64,000 nt of DNA from Chiua virens. Its lineage: Eukaryota > Basidiomycota > Agaricomycetes > Boletales > Boletaceae. The notes below the pieces were generated by a model. That model searched no databases and was not told the origin of the DNA. It saw only the letters and a program-made list of their open reading frames with translations. The translations under genes and the position numbers were made by a program. The DNA lies in assembly GCA_019787685.1 (NCBI GenBank), contig JAHNUO010000004.1, positions 1,736,001 through 1,800,000 of the forward strand. The letters are read 5' to 3'. Below, in pieces: positions 9,839-22,200 of the stretch. Within the stretch, counting starts at the first letter, position 1. Each line of letters starts with the position of its first letter.

Positions 9839-11283
9839 ATGGTCGATAACAGTAAAACCTCGCAAGGTTTGAGCGACTTTACAGGTGAGTTGCCCCTTTC
9901 TTTTAGCCTTCAATTTCGGTCTTAACGACGGCATGCACTGACAGTCGACTTCATGATGGGAGGCACTGCTGCGGCCTATCTCGAAGACAGTCGCCGCACC
10001 CATCGAACGCGTGAAGTTAATGATGCAGAACCAGGGTGCTATGATTGCGGCTGGCCGCTTAAGCACTCCATACCGCGGTGTCGCGGAATGCTTTAGAAGA
10101 ACGTTTGCTGAAGAAGGGCTCTTGAGTTGTGCGCTGTTATATCTCTCGCCCAAAACAATCAGACGTGCTCAGGGTTATTAAGTTTGGAGGGGAAACGGTG
10201 CCAATGTTTTGAGGTACTTCCCTACACAGGCTTTGAACTTTGCCTTCAAGGACGAATTCAAGAGAAGATTTGGCTATAAAAAGTCGGAAGGGTATAGTCT
10301 TTGGGTCTTTGGTGCGTATCATCCTTCAGTAAAGAAGCATGGATATTCGGAGATAGGATACTGACGTTCTTGACATAGGCAATGTCGCCAGCGGTGCCGC
10401 TGCCGGGGCATCATCTGCCGTCTTTGTATATTCACTTGATTAGTACGTACTACTATCCCATGCTCTTGGTTTCCTCACCTGATCCTGGCAAATCCAGTGC
10501 TCGGACGCGACTCGCGGCTGACGGCAAGAGTGCCGCTAAAGGAGGGCAGCGTCAGTTTTCTGGAATTTTAGATGTCTATAGACAGACGCTCCGCACGGAC
10601 GGAATCCTTGGCTTGTATAGAGGTTTCGTTCCCAACATTCTCGGTATCATCGTCTACAGAGGCTTATAGTGAGCAGAGATTTCGCTCATATCCGCACAGA
10701 GATCCAATGCCTTTTCGTCTAGCTTTGGAGGTTATGATACCATTAGAGATACCTTCCTTGTCGGAAACCTCCAGGGGAATTTCTTAGCTTCTTTTGCAGT
10801 CGGTTGGGCTTGCACTACTGTCAGTCATGATTTATTGATGTTACCAAGGCATTCGTTGAATGTTTCTAGGGTGCTGCACTAGCGTCTTATCCGATGGACA
10901 CAATCCGGCGTCGTATGATGATGACGTCTGGTGAAAAGGCAAGTGTTGGGCTTACGGAGTCGACATCGTCGGTATCTCAGACCATTTCACCAGGTTCAGT
11001 ACAAGTCATTTATCGACGCGACCAGGCAAATCGTAGCGAAAGAAGGCACCAAAGCATTGTTCAGTATGTATCTATCATGTTTGGTAGCATTTCAAGTCTG
11101 ATCAACGGTCGTGCGTTCAAAGATGGAGCTGGCGCGAATATCTTGCGCGGAGTCGCAGGCAGCTGGTGCTCTCTCCTTGTATGATCAGTGAGTACTGGGT
11201 TCTAATCTCTATTACCTTAGCTCATTCCTCCAAGGTTCCAAGCACTCGCTTTGGGCCGGGTCTACAAAGCAGGTTCTGGGTAA
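9839..11283 (+). CDS. Mitochondrial ADP/ATP carrier (two apparent frameshifts)
   Basis: This mitochondrial carrier family protein exchanges cytosolic ADP for matrix ATP across the inner membrane. The diagnostic RRRMMM nucleotide-carrier signature is present ([15 protein letters not shown], near 10890-10938). All three repeats can be followed: [17 protein letters not shown], then [33 protein letters not shown] then LYRGFVP; and [11 protein letters not shown] then [10 protein letters not shown]. About seven introns are inferred, including a GC...AG intron at 10939-10993. Two single extra bases break the frame: T at 9977 (between GCC and ATC in the TAAAISKT motif) and A at 11161 (between GGC and GCT in [13 protein letters not shown]). 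Everything else is strongly conserved, so sequencing error is likelier than decay. Confidence 0.9.
10939..10993 (+). other. GC-AG intron in the ADP/ATP carrier
   Basis: The exon ends ...GGT GAA AAG, the intron starts GCAAGT and ends CACCAG, and the next exon reads GTT CAG TAC AAG in frame. Removing these 55 bases restores [23 protein letters not shown] order, as expected for the carrier. Reading through gives unrelated residues. Confidence 0.7.
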
Positions 11284-11612
11284 AGTCGCTTAGAATATAG
11301 AGGGGGTGGAAGACTTTGAAGGGATTTCTAGATAGCCTAACGAACTCGCTATATCTTCTCAGAACTCGCTTCCTGTAGCTATCTGCAATAACATTACCTT
11401 GTTCACGGAATAAGGAATAACTTGAAATCGGGTCGTACTGTTCTTCACCGGCCTTCCACTACTAATTCGACGCAGTCAAGCTGGTAGTCTCCTACTAAGT
11501 TGTCTAGCGAGATTCCGAGAACCACGAACAACAATTGGTAATGATGAAGACACCCCAAAAGAAGGGGTCGTAGCTACTACTTACTTTAGCTATATTATCA
11601 CGAGCCTTGTAC
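11284..11612. other. Intergenic stretch between carrier and YEATS gene
   Basis: About 330 bases without a recognisable gene. They should contain the carrier 3' UTR and the YEATS promoter. No repeat, RNA gene or clear core promoter motif was seen. Confidence 0.4.
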
Positions 11613-14600
11613 GCATGTCTCATGTAGACCTTTCGCCGCCTGGTGCACTCAAAAGAAAGATAGATATTGCATTTTCAGACGAAGAAACTGGGTTAGATTC
11701 TACCGATGACGATCATGGTGCGTCGTCAATTTTACATCTCTGTAAAAACTATTCGCTGTGATGCTATTGGAGCTCGCGCTGAGTAGTATTGGCTTGTAGG
11801 TTCCCAGGTCCTCGACATTTCCCGGTTTATCAACGATGAATTCAATCTAGAGGTTGCCATCCGTGAACGGTTGGTGACTACCGTTGAAGGCCGTATCCAA
11901 TGGGCATTCCATATGTTGGATGCACTCTCGAATGCCAATGAACCCCAAGATCAACATTTGGATGGAGACGATTTTCAAGATGCTGCGCTTGATGCTCTCG
12001 AGGCTTTGGAAGCGCCAGTCGTCATTTCTATTCGACACTGGATATCCTGAAGAGCGAAGCCCGTCTCCCTCATTTTCCCCCATAGTTCCGAACCCACCAG
12101 CACCTCAGCGTGCGCCAAAAACGCGTTCTTCCCGGACTCCGAAACCGTCTCAACAACAGAAACATCTATACATTAAGTTATCCTCGGGAACGACTGACAA
12201 CTTGGTAGCGATTCTTGCGTGTCCGACCTGTGGTCGAACACAGTTCACTACGCTGCAGGGGCTCTTAAACCACTGCGCGATTGGCCCATGGCGTCGAATG
12301 GGCAAGCCACGATGCTTGTATTACTGCCTGTGCTTCCCCCATTTCTGCGGACACTCAAGGTTGGGATACATGCGAGAGAGACGGCGTAGAGGTCCCCTGG
12401 GGCGGTAACGTTGTTGGACTACGTCGTCTGTTCGAACGCGCTGTGGGCGTTGACGGTGTTTCACTCCATCCTCCGTCTGCGCATAGTTCGTTGGATATTC
12501 CCTTCCCTGAAAGTTCGGCGCCAACACCAAGCACCCTATTATCACGAACCCTTGGTCTTCATGCAGATTCTGCTGCCCTTGCACAGTTCCTTGGTCGTGC
12601 TCCAAAACGTCGTTGCATTCATGTTTACGGTGAAGATCAAGATGCGGATATTATAGCCCTCGATAGCACAGCTTCCTTACCGGGTAAACCACCTTCCGGA
12701 GAAACGGTACCTCCCAAGAAAAGCTTCTGTATGCGTTATCCGCACAGGAATATCGCACGAAAAGACTTTGATTTGCAAGTTGATGTTGACAAGGAGGCGG
12801 AGACTGCAAATACAAATGATACCACCACTCCTGCGATCAGTTCCACCCGGCACGACTGCGTCACGATTCCACATCACAGCGCGCATCCGTCTGGAGGACC
12901 GTAGCTGTTTCTGAAAGAAGGTGAGCCACGCGGTGGCTATGATTACGCGAATGCTCACACTCGCAGACCGACGTGCTCAGTTAGGCACAACCGATCAATA
13001 TCGCTGGATGCTAGGGTTCACGGCACCCTCTTATGTATGCTTCTCAGTTCCCCCTGGTGCCTGTACGCCGAGCTCATTGAGTAGTCGCTCCCGTTATCAT
13101 CGTTCCTAACCTGTGTTACGGTCGTACCACCAAGGACCGTCTCACCAGTGTTCTTCACTGTCCAGCAGGCAACCTTTCGCGGTTATCGGCACTGCAAATG
13201 AACCCTTTATGGCCAAAGTCGTCTTTGAGTGGGTCGGTGGCGGAAAAATGGAAGTTGAACATTGGGTCGAAGTATGTAGATCAGATCTCGGATCTGATAT
13301 CTGTCGCGATCCCGGCACGGAACTCATCTGTCTCAGTCTAGCTTGATCAATCTAAGTCCAGCACTTCCGCCTTTGGTTCGGAACAATTGCTTGACACAGA
13401 ACTCGATCGTAATGTGCCATTGCTTCCTATACCCAAAGGGAGCAGCCCTCCCTTCCCATCCCTTGATCGCCAGCCTCCCTCGGATTACCCCTTTGAGCAA
13501 TACAGAGACTCACCGGGATCACGGAGACACCTTGACAACAAAGGAAGATTGTGAGTTCATTCATTTTCCTCGGGTAGCGTGAATGAATTCATACATGTTG
13601 TAGACTACGAACAAGTCCTGCGAAATCTCCTTCCGAAGGTGCCGATGACCGTGAAAGGTATCTTCGCCGATATTCAATTATCCATTTTGTATTAATTGAG
13701 ATGTATAGATGTCAAGACAAGATCGACCGTACAAGTTCCGTACAAGTTGGTTGCGAATCCGGTGCGATTGCTTGCGTTGGTCCCTGGACGACGGAAAGCC
13801 ATCGAGGTGCGTGTTCGCAATCGGTCTTGTGTGTCTGTGCTAAACTGTATTGAAGTGGGCTCGCGCTCGTGCACTACACACACTTTACGTGGACCATATG
13901 GCCTCGGTTCCACCATCTCGGCGAACAACTCTGTCAATTGGAGATGTATACATGTTCCTCGAGGATACATCGCAATTTCCTCGTCCGTCGTATCCTACCT
14001 CAGGTTCAGTCACTGAGGCGAAGAAAAAAAGGAAAGAAAAAGAAGGGACTCCCACTCTTGGTGAGGAATCTTGCCCTACCTGCGGAATCAAAAAGCGATT
14101 ACATCCTGGCTACGAGGTCAAGAGGGAAGAGGAAGTGGGCGGTTGGGTCTGTGGTATCGTGTCGACAGAGGAACAGCGATATGGGACGCGGTTTCCTCTT
14201 ACTAACTTAGCCAAAGTTCTCGTATGGCCGGATGGACTCGAGCAAGCAATCCAGGGTCCTCCGTTACCACCAAATTTCGTCCCGGTTCAGACATTGAAGA
14301 TGTTACCACCTTGTCAACATACACCACGTGATCTGGTGATGCAGAACCCGCCAGAGCTCATTCTCGCTGTTCACAAGATGGTCTCCAAGCTGCGCCTCCC
14401 GGCACTCCCCGCTCTTGCGTCCCGTGGAGAAATGCCCACTTTCCTCACTAAGAGGGAAGAAGCTGAACGAAGTCTCGCTCCAGCAGCCCTATTGACGGCC
14501 ACACTGAAACCGTTCATCTCCGCACTGCTCCAGTCGGCCATCGAAATCGCAAAAAGGGACGTTACATCTATTGTCCCAGCAACCAAAGACGGTCGAGGAA

Positions 14601-14863
14601 AGAGAATAAGAAAGTTAACATTCGTGCTGACGCCAGCGCACATCTTACGTGGGCTTCGACTCCAACCTTCGAATAGCTTTAAGATCGCTCCGAACGCGGC
14701 AAGGACTACATCGGGCTCTGATACCCGAACAAGGGAGTGTACAGCATTGTGCCTTGCACGGCTTGGTGTTCGACTTGACTTCGGCAAGGATGTATCAGCC
14801 ACATTGGATATGGGCAACCATGCGGAGCACTCTGGAGCAGAGTCGACAGAGGTAGCACATTGA
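11613..14863 (+). CDS. Large fungal YEATS-domain chromatin protein (several frame breaks)
   Basis: From ATG 11613 (MSHVDLSPPGALKRK...) the protein has an acidic, helical N-terminus, then a zinc-binding-like block (CPTCGRTQFTTLQGLLNHC followed by HGVEWASHDACITACA), then a YEATS domain (SRFHITARIRLEDRS; QYRWMLGFTAPSY; NEPFMAKVVFEWVGGG; EVEHWVE). After that come a conserved segment (VPYKLVANPVRLLALVPGRR, KAIEWARARALHTLY) and a second Cys motif (CPTCGIKKRLHPG). The C-terminus (FVLTPAHILRGL) resembles the histone-fold-like end of these proteins. YEATS domains read acylated histone lysines in chromatin complexes. At least three +1 shifts (near 12000-12060, 12270-12285 and 12845-12858) and other small breaks interrupt the frame, yet motifs are conserved throughout. 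Confidence 0.8.
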
Positions 14864-16730
14864 CCCGTCGTTGAGAGGGTCGTCTGGAATTCCATTTGTA
14901 TGTGATCCAGTGATGTCGTTCTTCCGGCTTATCATGACCCCGTATCCAGCACATCGAGGGTTGTTGAACCTGCCGTACAGGCCATCATACCCCTTGATGA
15001 AAGCAGATAATAAACAAGGTTTTCTGCCACGAGGTTCAGTGCTTGGTGTTGATATGGCGTGCGACCTGGACTCTATGTACCTTGTCCACCCAACCGCCAC
15101 CGCCAGCCCAGTGATTTCATGATTTGAACCTGGAGTATTCGGGGGGACATTTTGTCAAGTGGTTTTACATTTCTGTGGCGGCTCCGATGCTCCACAGAAT
15201 AACGATACACTATGTATAATCTTGTACTACTTATTGTACAGAGGAACTACTTGCCATTACAAATTATATTGTGGGGAAGTAGTATGTTCCCTCCGATTCT
15301 AGGGGCTTGAACTTTGAAGGATTGAAAAAACACTGCAGGTGAATGGTTGTGGTGAGCGAGCGCGAAACCGCGTGGAAAAATGCAGTACCTCAGGCTAGTC
15401 TCTGGCACTCGTGCAATCCCATGCATTCGAGTTTTATAGAAACATGGACCGTCTTCGGTCGCACTGCTACCGACTTGATATATATAGCATTTTCTTTGGT
15501 TGGCGAGATCTGATCAGAATGTTCCGAAGCAGCCTGCATTCCGGTGTCCAAGTCGCTCCCGGAACTCGCGTCGGTAGAAAGGGACTATCGTATAGTTCCG
15601 CTGCCGGCGCCCTCCGGTTGAGTGGAGCATGCAGACACTATACATTAATGATTACATACTCGCCAGTGGTGCCCATCTTGAAACGAACAGCTTCGCGTCA
15701 TCATGTCTACTTTCAAGATCCAGATATCCACCATTCATCTGCTTCCGGACTGTTTATCTAAATGCATTCTTGCCACAAATTTACCACAGGGGTCCACATG
15801 AGCGCTTGAGCGTTGCCCACGATACAGAGTCCGATCTTCGCGAGAGCCAATGTCCTTCATCGCGCTTCCACCTCAATTCAAGTTTCAAATTTTACAGGGC
15901 CGCAAGCAACGTGAATGAAACATTGTTTTTCCTTGTTGATCGGGTGGTAGCTGAAGAAAACTACAGCGTACCATCGTTTCAGTCTCAGCGTCCTCTCGTT
16001 TCTACCGATCTAAACATTGAAGCGAATGCGAACAAGTGGAGTTTCGTGACCGTTACGGAGTTCTGTCATTCCTTTGCGCCTGTCGACGACGCCACTTCGA
16101 ACCGTCTGCGGGGTTACAAGGGCCAAGTACTATGCACGGAGACGTCGGTTTAGCGCTTTTGGCCATAAAAGGGTTCTTGAAAGCACTGGTTGAAGTTCCG
16201 TTGAACTCACATTCATTTTTGAGCTCCAATTATGTGGCTGTAAAGGAACAAGCAAGCTTCCGAAGCCGGAATGTGTTATCTGACATTCGCACACAGGACG
16301 GGTGTGCCACTGTGCCAACATATGCACTCAAAGTTTTTTCCTTCATCAATATCCACCCACGGCTCCGTCTTGGAAAAAGGAAAGATAACTAACGTCGGGT
16401 AAGTTACATAAGATTGTTCTCTTGCTAATTTCTGTCAATGAAGTCCTCCGATCTCAGGCCACATGTGCTTCCATTCTCCGTGAGGAACCGGAGTCGACAT
16501 GAATTGCAGTATACGGCGGTATCACAAGGCTGTATCCTTGGGACCACGTCATCACCAGATCTCTCAACGTAACCCTTCCCCTGAGGTACCCGGATCACCG
16601 TTCAACCCAGCCGATGGTGACCCACAAACTGCGCGGCATATATTATTGTCGTCGAAACTGATCATTCTATGGTAACCGCATCTCTTCTTCTCCGACTGGG
16701 TTCCTCGTCTCGGTCGGTCTACCACGAACG
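14864..16730. other. Unassigned region with unsupported open frames
   Basis: This 1.9-kb stretch holds plus-strand open frames at 15411-15761, 15629-16153 (174 codons) and 16036-16392, but none shows a recognisable motif or coherent splice structure. A TATATATAG run at 15478-15486 lies upstream of the ATG at 15520 and could mark a promoter. A degraded or highly diverged gene on the plus strand is possible. The last ~330 bases are the upstream region of the DUF6534 gene. Confidence 0.35.
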
Positions 16731-18793
16731 ATGTCTTCCGTCATCCCCAGTGTTGATAACACGTTGGGTGCCCTGTTCGTTGGGTTCAGTCTGTCTACAG
16801 TGTGAGTAATAATCATATGTGCTAGATGCTTATGTTGACTATTCAGCAGGTTATTTGGCATGTTTCTTCTTCAGGCCTCCAACTATTACCGTCAATATCA
16901 TCTGGATAAAACTGGGTACAAAATAATTGTGAGTTGCCTTACGTCCATGTAGCAGGGTTTTCTCGTCTAATCTGACTAGGTCGCGCTGCTGTTGTTCGTA
17001 CTTGATCAAAGTTAGCCTATTTCATCATAACTTTGTTTCTGCAGGGTATTGGAGACTGCACACCAAGCTTTCATTGCGCATTCTCTGTATTACTACACAG
17101 TAACGTGAGTTTCTGTGTGCGTTTGTTACCGATAATCTGATTGTTGTGTAGAAACTTTCTGAACGTACTTGCACTCGAGGGTAAACCGCTTTGGTGTGTC
17201 AGGGTCTTCTTTCTGTTATGTATCCATAATTTGACGGGAATGCAGGTCTCTTGTCGTGCGTAAACCTTTTCGAGGTGGACTCTTTCTCATCATTACGACC
17301 CTCTCCCAGTTCCAGCTTGTCATTGGGGTGAGTATGCCGCTTCCGTCCCGATATCGAATTTACCTCTTTGTCTAGGCAGTCGTCGGGACCATTGTCAAGT
17401 TGTAAGTGTATTCGAGTCTTCGTTCTCTATAGCTAACCTCTTGGATAGTCTATTCACATTACGTGTTTGGCGATGTAAGGATTGCCTTCGTCCTTGACGA
17501 CACCCTTGACAATTACTTTCCTTAGTCAGCTATGGAAACATATGGTTGACAGCGTCTCTGGTGAGTCTAGTCTTACACACCAACGTATGTATATCAATCA
17601 TTCTCTTCAGCTGCTTCTCAACTTTGGACAACTTGGTGCGAGTCCATCCATAGCCACGTTTGGAGACTCCGTGGAAGTCTAACCTTGATCGTTCTCCTAT
17701 GCTTGCACCCCAGCTCTCGCCATCGGTAAGCTTTTGGTTGTCACCTGCACGGTGGATCCTGAACACTTACGTACTTTATAGTTTATGCATGCAAATGGTG
17801 ACTAGCTTCTCGCACTTTCTAGTGTCACATTCAGGCTGAATGGTATCCCTTTCTTTCAGTTACGCGCTTACCGCACTACCTGATCTTGTGAACCTCCGGG
17901 TCAGTAGAATCTGCATACAGGAAATCCTTTCATCACTCATGTGTCCTTATTTCAGGTGTTGGGAGTCATCGCGCTTGGTATAGGCGTTGTGAACGATATA
18001 GGCATAGCAATCGCTCTTTGTTATTTCTTGCAAAGCATGCGGTTGCGATATGCACAGTGAGTTTTCAGTGCATTCATTTACCGTTATATATTTGAAAAAT
18101 GGCCCGAAGGAGCGACTCGGTCATCCGAAGGTTAACGCTTTACGCACTCAACACCGGTGTACTGACAAGGTACCTTTGAACCTCAATTGGGTTGCTCTCC
18201 GATTACTGACTATTGTGTAGTACACTGAGCTTTACTACTTTGATCCTCGTATGTCGTACCTACAGCTTGGTGTGCAGTTACTTACATCTGCATCTGGCTC
18301 ACTGATAGTGCAACTTCATGCCGGCTAATTTCATTTTCGTTGGTTGCTATTTTGTTCTGAGCAAAGGTACGCGGATCTTTACTTGCCTCGGAGCATCAAT
18401 TGACCCATGATCTAGTATATGCAGTATCGTTCGTTGCGGCGTACGTATCTACACCATCCTTGCAGTGTGAAGGTCTCATCAATGTACAGACTCAGCACAC
18501 GCCAAACGGCGCGGGATCAGGATACTGACGGCACATTGAAAAAATCCTTAACACGCCAGTCAGGAATAGACCAACAAAGTCTCCCGATTAGCATGCCAAC
18601 GATCATTCGAAACCCCCCCGACAGAATGGAAGAGGTTTGTGAATCGCCAACCGCCTCAGGAAATCCTTCCTCGCCAGGTTCCAACGAAGAATTTGTAGTG
18701 TTCGCACCTCCAGAATCCTTCGGACGAGCAGCCGACCCTGATCCCTATTCACAAGATAGACCGCCTTCAAGTTACGCTGCCATTGCGTGGTAA
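16731..18793 (+). CDS. DUF6534-family multi-pass membrane protein
   Basis: The ATG at 16731 opens NTLGALFVGFSLSTV, spliced to LFGMFLLQASNYYRQYHLD, the conserved start of the Agaricomycete DUF6534 family (LG...G...LFG...Q...YY). Later pieces fit the same seven-helix plan: VLETAHQAFIAHSLYYYTVT, then ALPDLVNLRVLGVIALGIG with VNDIGIAIALCYFLQSMR, then VIRRLTLYALNTGVLTS, ending in a hydrophilic Ser/Pro-rich tail that stops at 18791-18793. Eight or more short introns are implied. Around 17005-17045 the join to the helix beginning VLETAH needs a two-base correction (an extra AA before the donor). The role of this family is unknown; it is heavily expanded in mushroom-forming fungi. Confidence 0.75.
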
Positions 18794-19251
18794 GGCACAT
18801 GCATGTTACTTCTAGTCGTATAATCATCCATCAAATCTCACGCTCCTTCATCCATTGATTGTCGTATGCTATCGTTTGTTTTTATCGCATCATCATCCGC
18901 ACAAATTCCACGTTTCGATTGGTTCATCCACGGCAGAATATCTGTTCAGTCTGTCGGGATATGTATGAGTAGTTATCAGTCTTACCGGTCTTTGAGTGCG
19001 ATGTACAGTAGTTATCCCGAGTTAGCATTGACAAACTCGTCGAATACATGGAAGTTCTGGGTAAGCATACCAAGCAAAAGTTTTTTATCAGTAGTGCCGT
19101 CCGACTTGAAAAGTTACAGCATGTATGTACCAAATCTCTCAGGCTGCGGCTTCTGTAGCCACCATTCCGGCCCTGACCACTGGAGCTTTTACGACGTGAC
19201 CAACCAACGTTCAACTAACCCCACCCAACGAGGACTGCGAATGACTGTATC
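18794..19251. other. Upstream region of the GH35 gene
   Basis: No coding signal was recognised in these 460 bases; open frames on both strands look like chance. It separates two plus-strand genes and should hold the DUF6534 3' UTR and the beta-galactosidase promoter. Confidence 0.4.
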
Positions 19252-22200
19252 ATGATATCAATTGCGAAAGAGCTTGAAGTGACGCAAGACTCGTGTGTCT
19301 ATTCGAAAGCGGAGGATGGCGTACCACTTCCAAGTGCCGCTACCAAGACCCAGCGGAAGGGGTTTAGTCCAGGATGGGCATTCGTCGTACTGCTCTCAGC
19401 GGTATTGTCGATCATCGTATTTCCCTTGAATCTGAAATCTTCCAGTGTCCGGTCCCCACCATTCCCAGAGACTGCTGACGTAGTCGACGCACTCGGCCAG
19501 CAAACTGTAGTGAAGCCTGTGGTGGCTACTTCTGGCCTCACTGGGAATGGGCGTACAAACGAAGTCTTGTGGGACAAGCACAGTTTGGTACTCAAAGGGC
19601 AACGCATCTTCATTCAGTACGTCCAGTTCATAATCCGCGTATTCGTGCACCGTGTCGATGATTGCCTGCTGGTAAGCTCTGGGGAGTTTCACCCTTTTCG
19701 TTTACCAGTTCCTGGGTTATGGCTCGACGTGTTTCAAAAGATCAAGGCCGCCGGATTCAACGCTGTTAGCATTTATACCCACATGTCCCTCATCAATCCC
19801 TCACCTGGAGTGATTGACTTGGACGATTATCGTTCTCTGAAGCCGCTGTATGAAGCCGCAAAGCAAACAGGCCTATGGATCGTCCTTCGTCCTGGCATGT
19901 ACTATTGCCTTTCTGGTATTGAATGTGTCATGACGCCTCTCCAGGTCCATACATCAACGCCGAAACGACAGCAGGAGGTATTGCACACTGGATAACATCA
20001 CAAGTCGCTGGTGAGCTCAGGACGAACGCCACGGATTGGAAGGCGGCCTGGCAAGACTATATTCAGGCGATTATCCGAGAGACGGTGCCATACCAGATCA
20101 CTGAAGGAGGGCCGGTCATTGGTAAGTAGATCGAACTTGACACATTTCGGACCAATCTCAGTTTGCGCCTTACAGCGATTCAGCTCGGCACGTAACTCAA
20201 ACTTTGACCTCGGAAAAGGCCATAACTGACCGGCAGTTTCTTTCAGATAATGAATACTCTCAATCGCCTATCTCGCATGCGCAATACTTTTTAGATCTTC
20301 AGAGCGTCTTTAAAAACTCTAGTATCGTTGTACCCTTGACAGCGAACGACGCCGGTGCAGAACGAAACTGGATAAATGGGACTGTAAGTTCAGTTATCTT
20401 ACATAAACTTCTCGTCTGATCTCTCTTGTAGGGCTCCGTTGATATCTATGGGTACTTCAGGTCGCTTGTTGAAGGACAACCGCTGATCACCAGTTTGCAT
20501 TCAAAGCATTGATGCATACCCACAGAACTTTGATTGTTCGCACCCCAAGGTGTGGAATCCAGTCGACACGAGCTACTATAGTTACCATGCCAGTATGTCA
20601 AAAAAGGCATTATTTCTGGCTCGAGTTTGTTGACGTGATTTCGTAGGCGTCAATCCCGGTCATCCTCTGTATTTCCCAGAAGTTGGTCCCGCACCTACAA
20701 TTCTTTCCTAGCATACGTAATAACCATGATTCAGTTCCAGGGAGGTGCTTTCGACGCGTGGGGTCCCACGGCACCAGGTAGGGCTATTCAATCTCTAGAC
20801 CATAAAGCTGAATGTATCCAAGGTTATGAACCATGTCGTATACTGACTGGATCTGACTTTGAGAGCGTTTTCAATCTCAACCTCTGGGCAGCGAATGCAA
20901 AATTAATCAACTATTACATGCTCTATGGGTATGCATATACACCCTCGCACAGCGCTTCCTAACATCTTGCAGAGGGACCTCGTGGGGCGGCCTGCCTTTC
21001 CCGGGTGTTTACAGTAGGTCTCCCGTGATGTTCGTCTCCTCCGCGTATAACAACTTGTCTAGCATCATACGACTACGGAAGTGCAATTGCCGAGAATCGA
21101 GAACTGACTGACAAGTACTCAGAATTAAAGCGACAAGGACTCTTCCTTCGCAGTTCGCCGGAATTCTACAAGACCGACTATATCGGTGATAGCGCCAGTG
21201 GTGCTGTCGAGATGACGAATGATGCTGCGTTCGCGACCTTGTTAACCAATCCCGACACAAACGCTTCGTTCTTTGTTGCAAGGCAAAATGATTCCACTTC
21301 TACGTGAGTGCACTGTATGATTATGTCTGTTATACGTGGCCCACAGGAAACTACCTATAGAGCGACTACAAATTTCAAGCTGAAAGTGACCACATCAGCT
21401 GGTTCGTTCCAAATCCCCAGAGTTGCTTCAGCGATCACCCTTAGCGGTCGGCAATCAAAAGTTGTCGTCACCGATTATTCCTTTGGTTCGTCCAAGGTCC
21501 TTTACTCCACAGCCCAGGTCCTCTATGCAGGCAAGATTGGTATCAGAGACGTTCTTTTCTTGTATGGCGATCCCAGTCAGGAGCACGAGACTGCACTTCG
21601 CCTTACGGGAGTGCCGCGCCTGCAGGCTCAGATCGCCACCATCTCTTATACATTCATCAATGGCGTCTCAACAGTTACCTTCTTAGCGGGGATAGAAGGT
21701 CTTGTAACTGTTTGGGACTCCAGCGAACAATTAGTTCTTTACAGCGACACAGCGACAGCAGGCACGTTCTGGTCCCCAGAGATCCCCATGGATCCATCGG
21801 ACAGCTTTGCAAATTACTGGCAATATGGGACCAATACCTCCGTCCTGATAGGAGGACCATACCTTGTCCGGAATGCCAGCGTTTCAGGCAGAACGCTTGT
21901 TCTCCGCGGTGATCTGTACGAGGCCGTAAGGTTGATCGTGATTGCGCCGGACACCGTACGAGCCGTGACCTGGAATGGAATACCCGTTTCCGCAGATGTT
22001 GCCTGCTGCAATTACTCAACAGGGTGGATTCTCTGCTTGGCTATCCCCTTCAATTGTTGTCAACGGGAATGGTTGCCCCTCGGTTGACAAACTGGAAGTA
22101 TGCGAACAGCTTGCCGGAAATTGGATCCGACTTCTCAGATACGAACTGGACTACTGCGAATCGCACGGAAACTAATATACCATTCAAGCCCCATTATGGA

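Noticed and set aside
9662..10153. 163-codon minus-strand frame
   Set aside because: It is antisense to the first exons of the ADP/ATP carrier, whose motifs are unmistakable on the plus strand.
12000..12900. Treating each frame segment of the YEATS locus as a separate gene
   Set aside because: Conserved motifs continue across the breaks in the correct order, so one gene with small indels is simpler.
15121..15131. GGTTCAAATC-like B box on the minus strand, as a possible tRNA
   Set aside because: The flanking bases cannot form a T stem and no A box or acceptor stem is present at the right distance.
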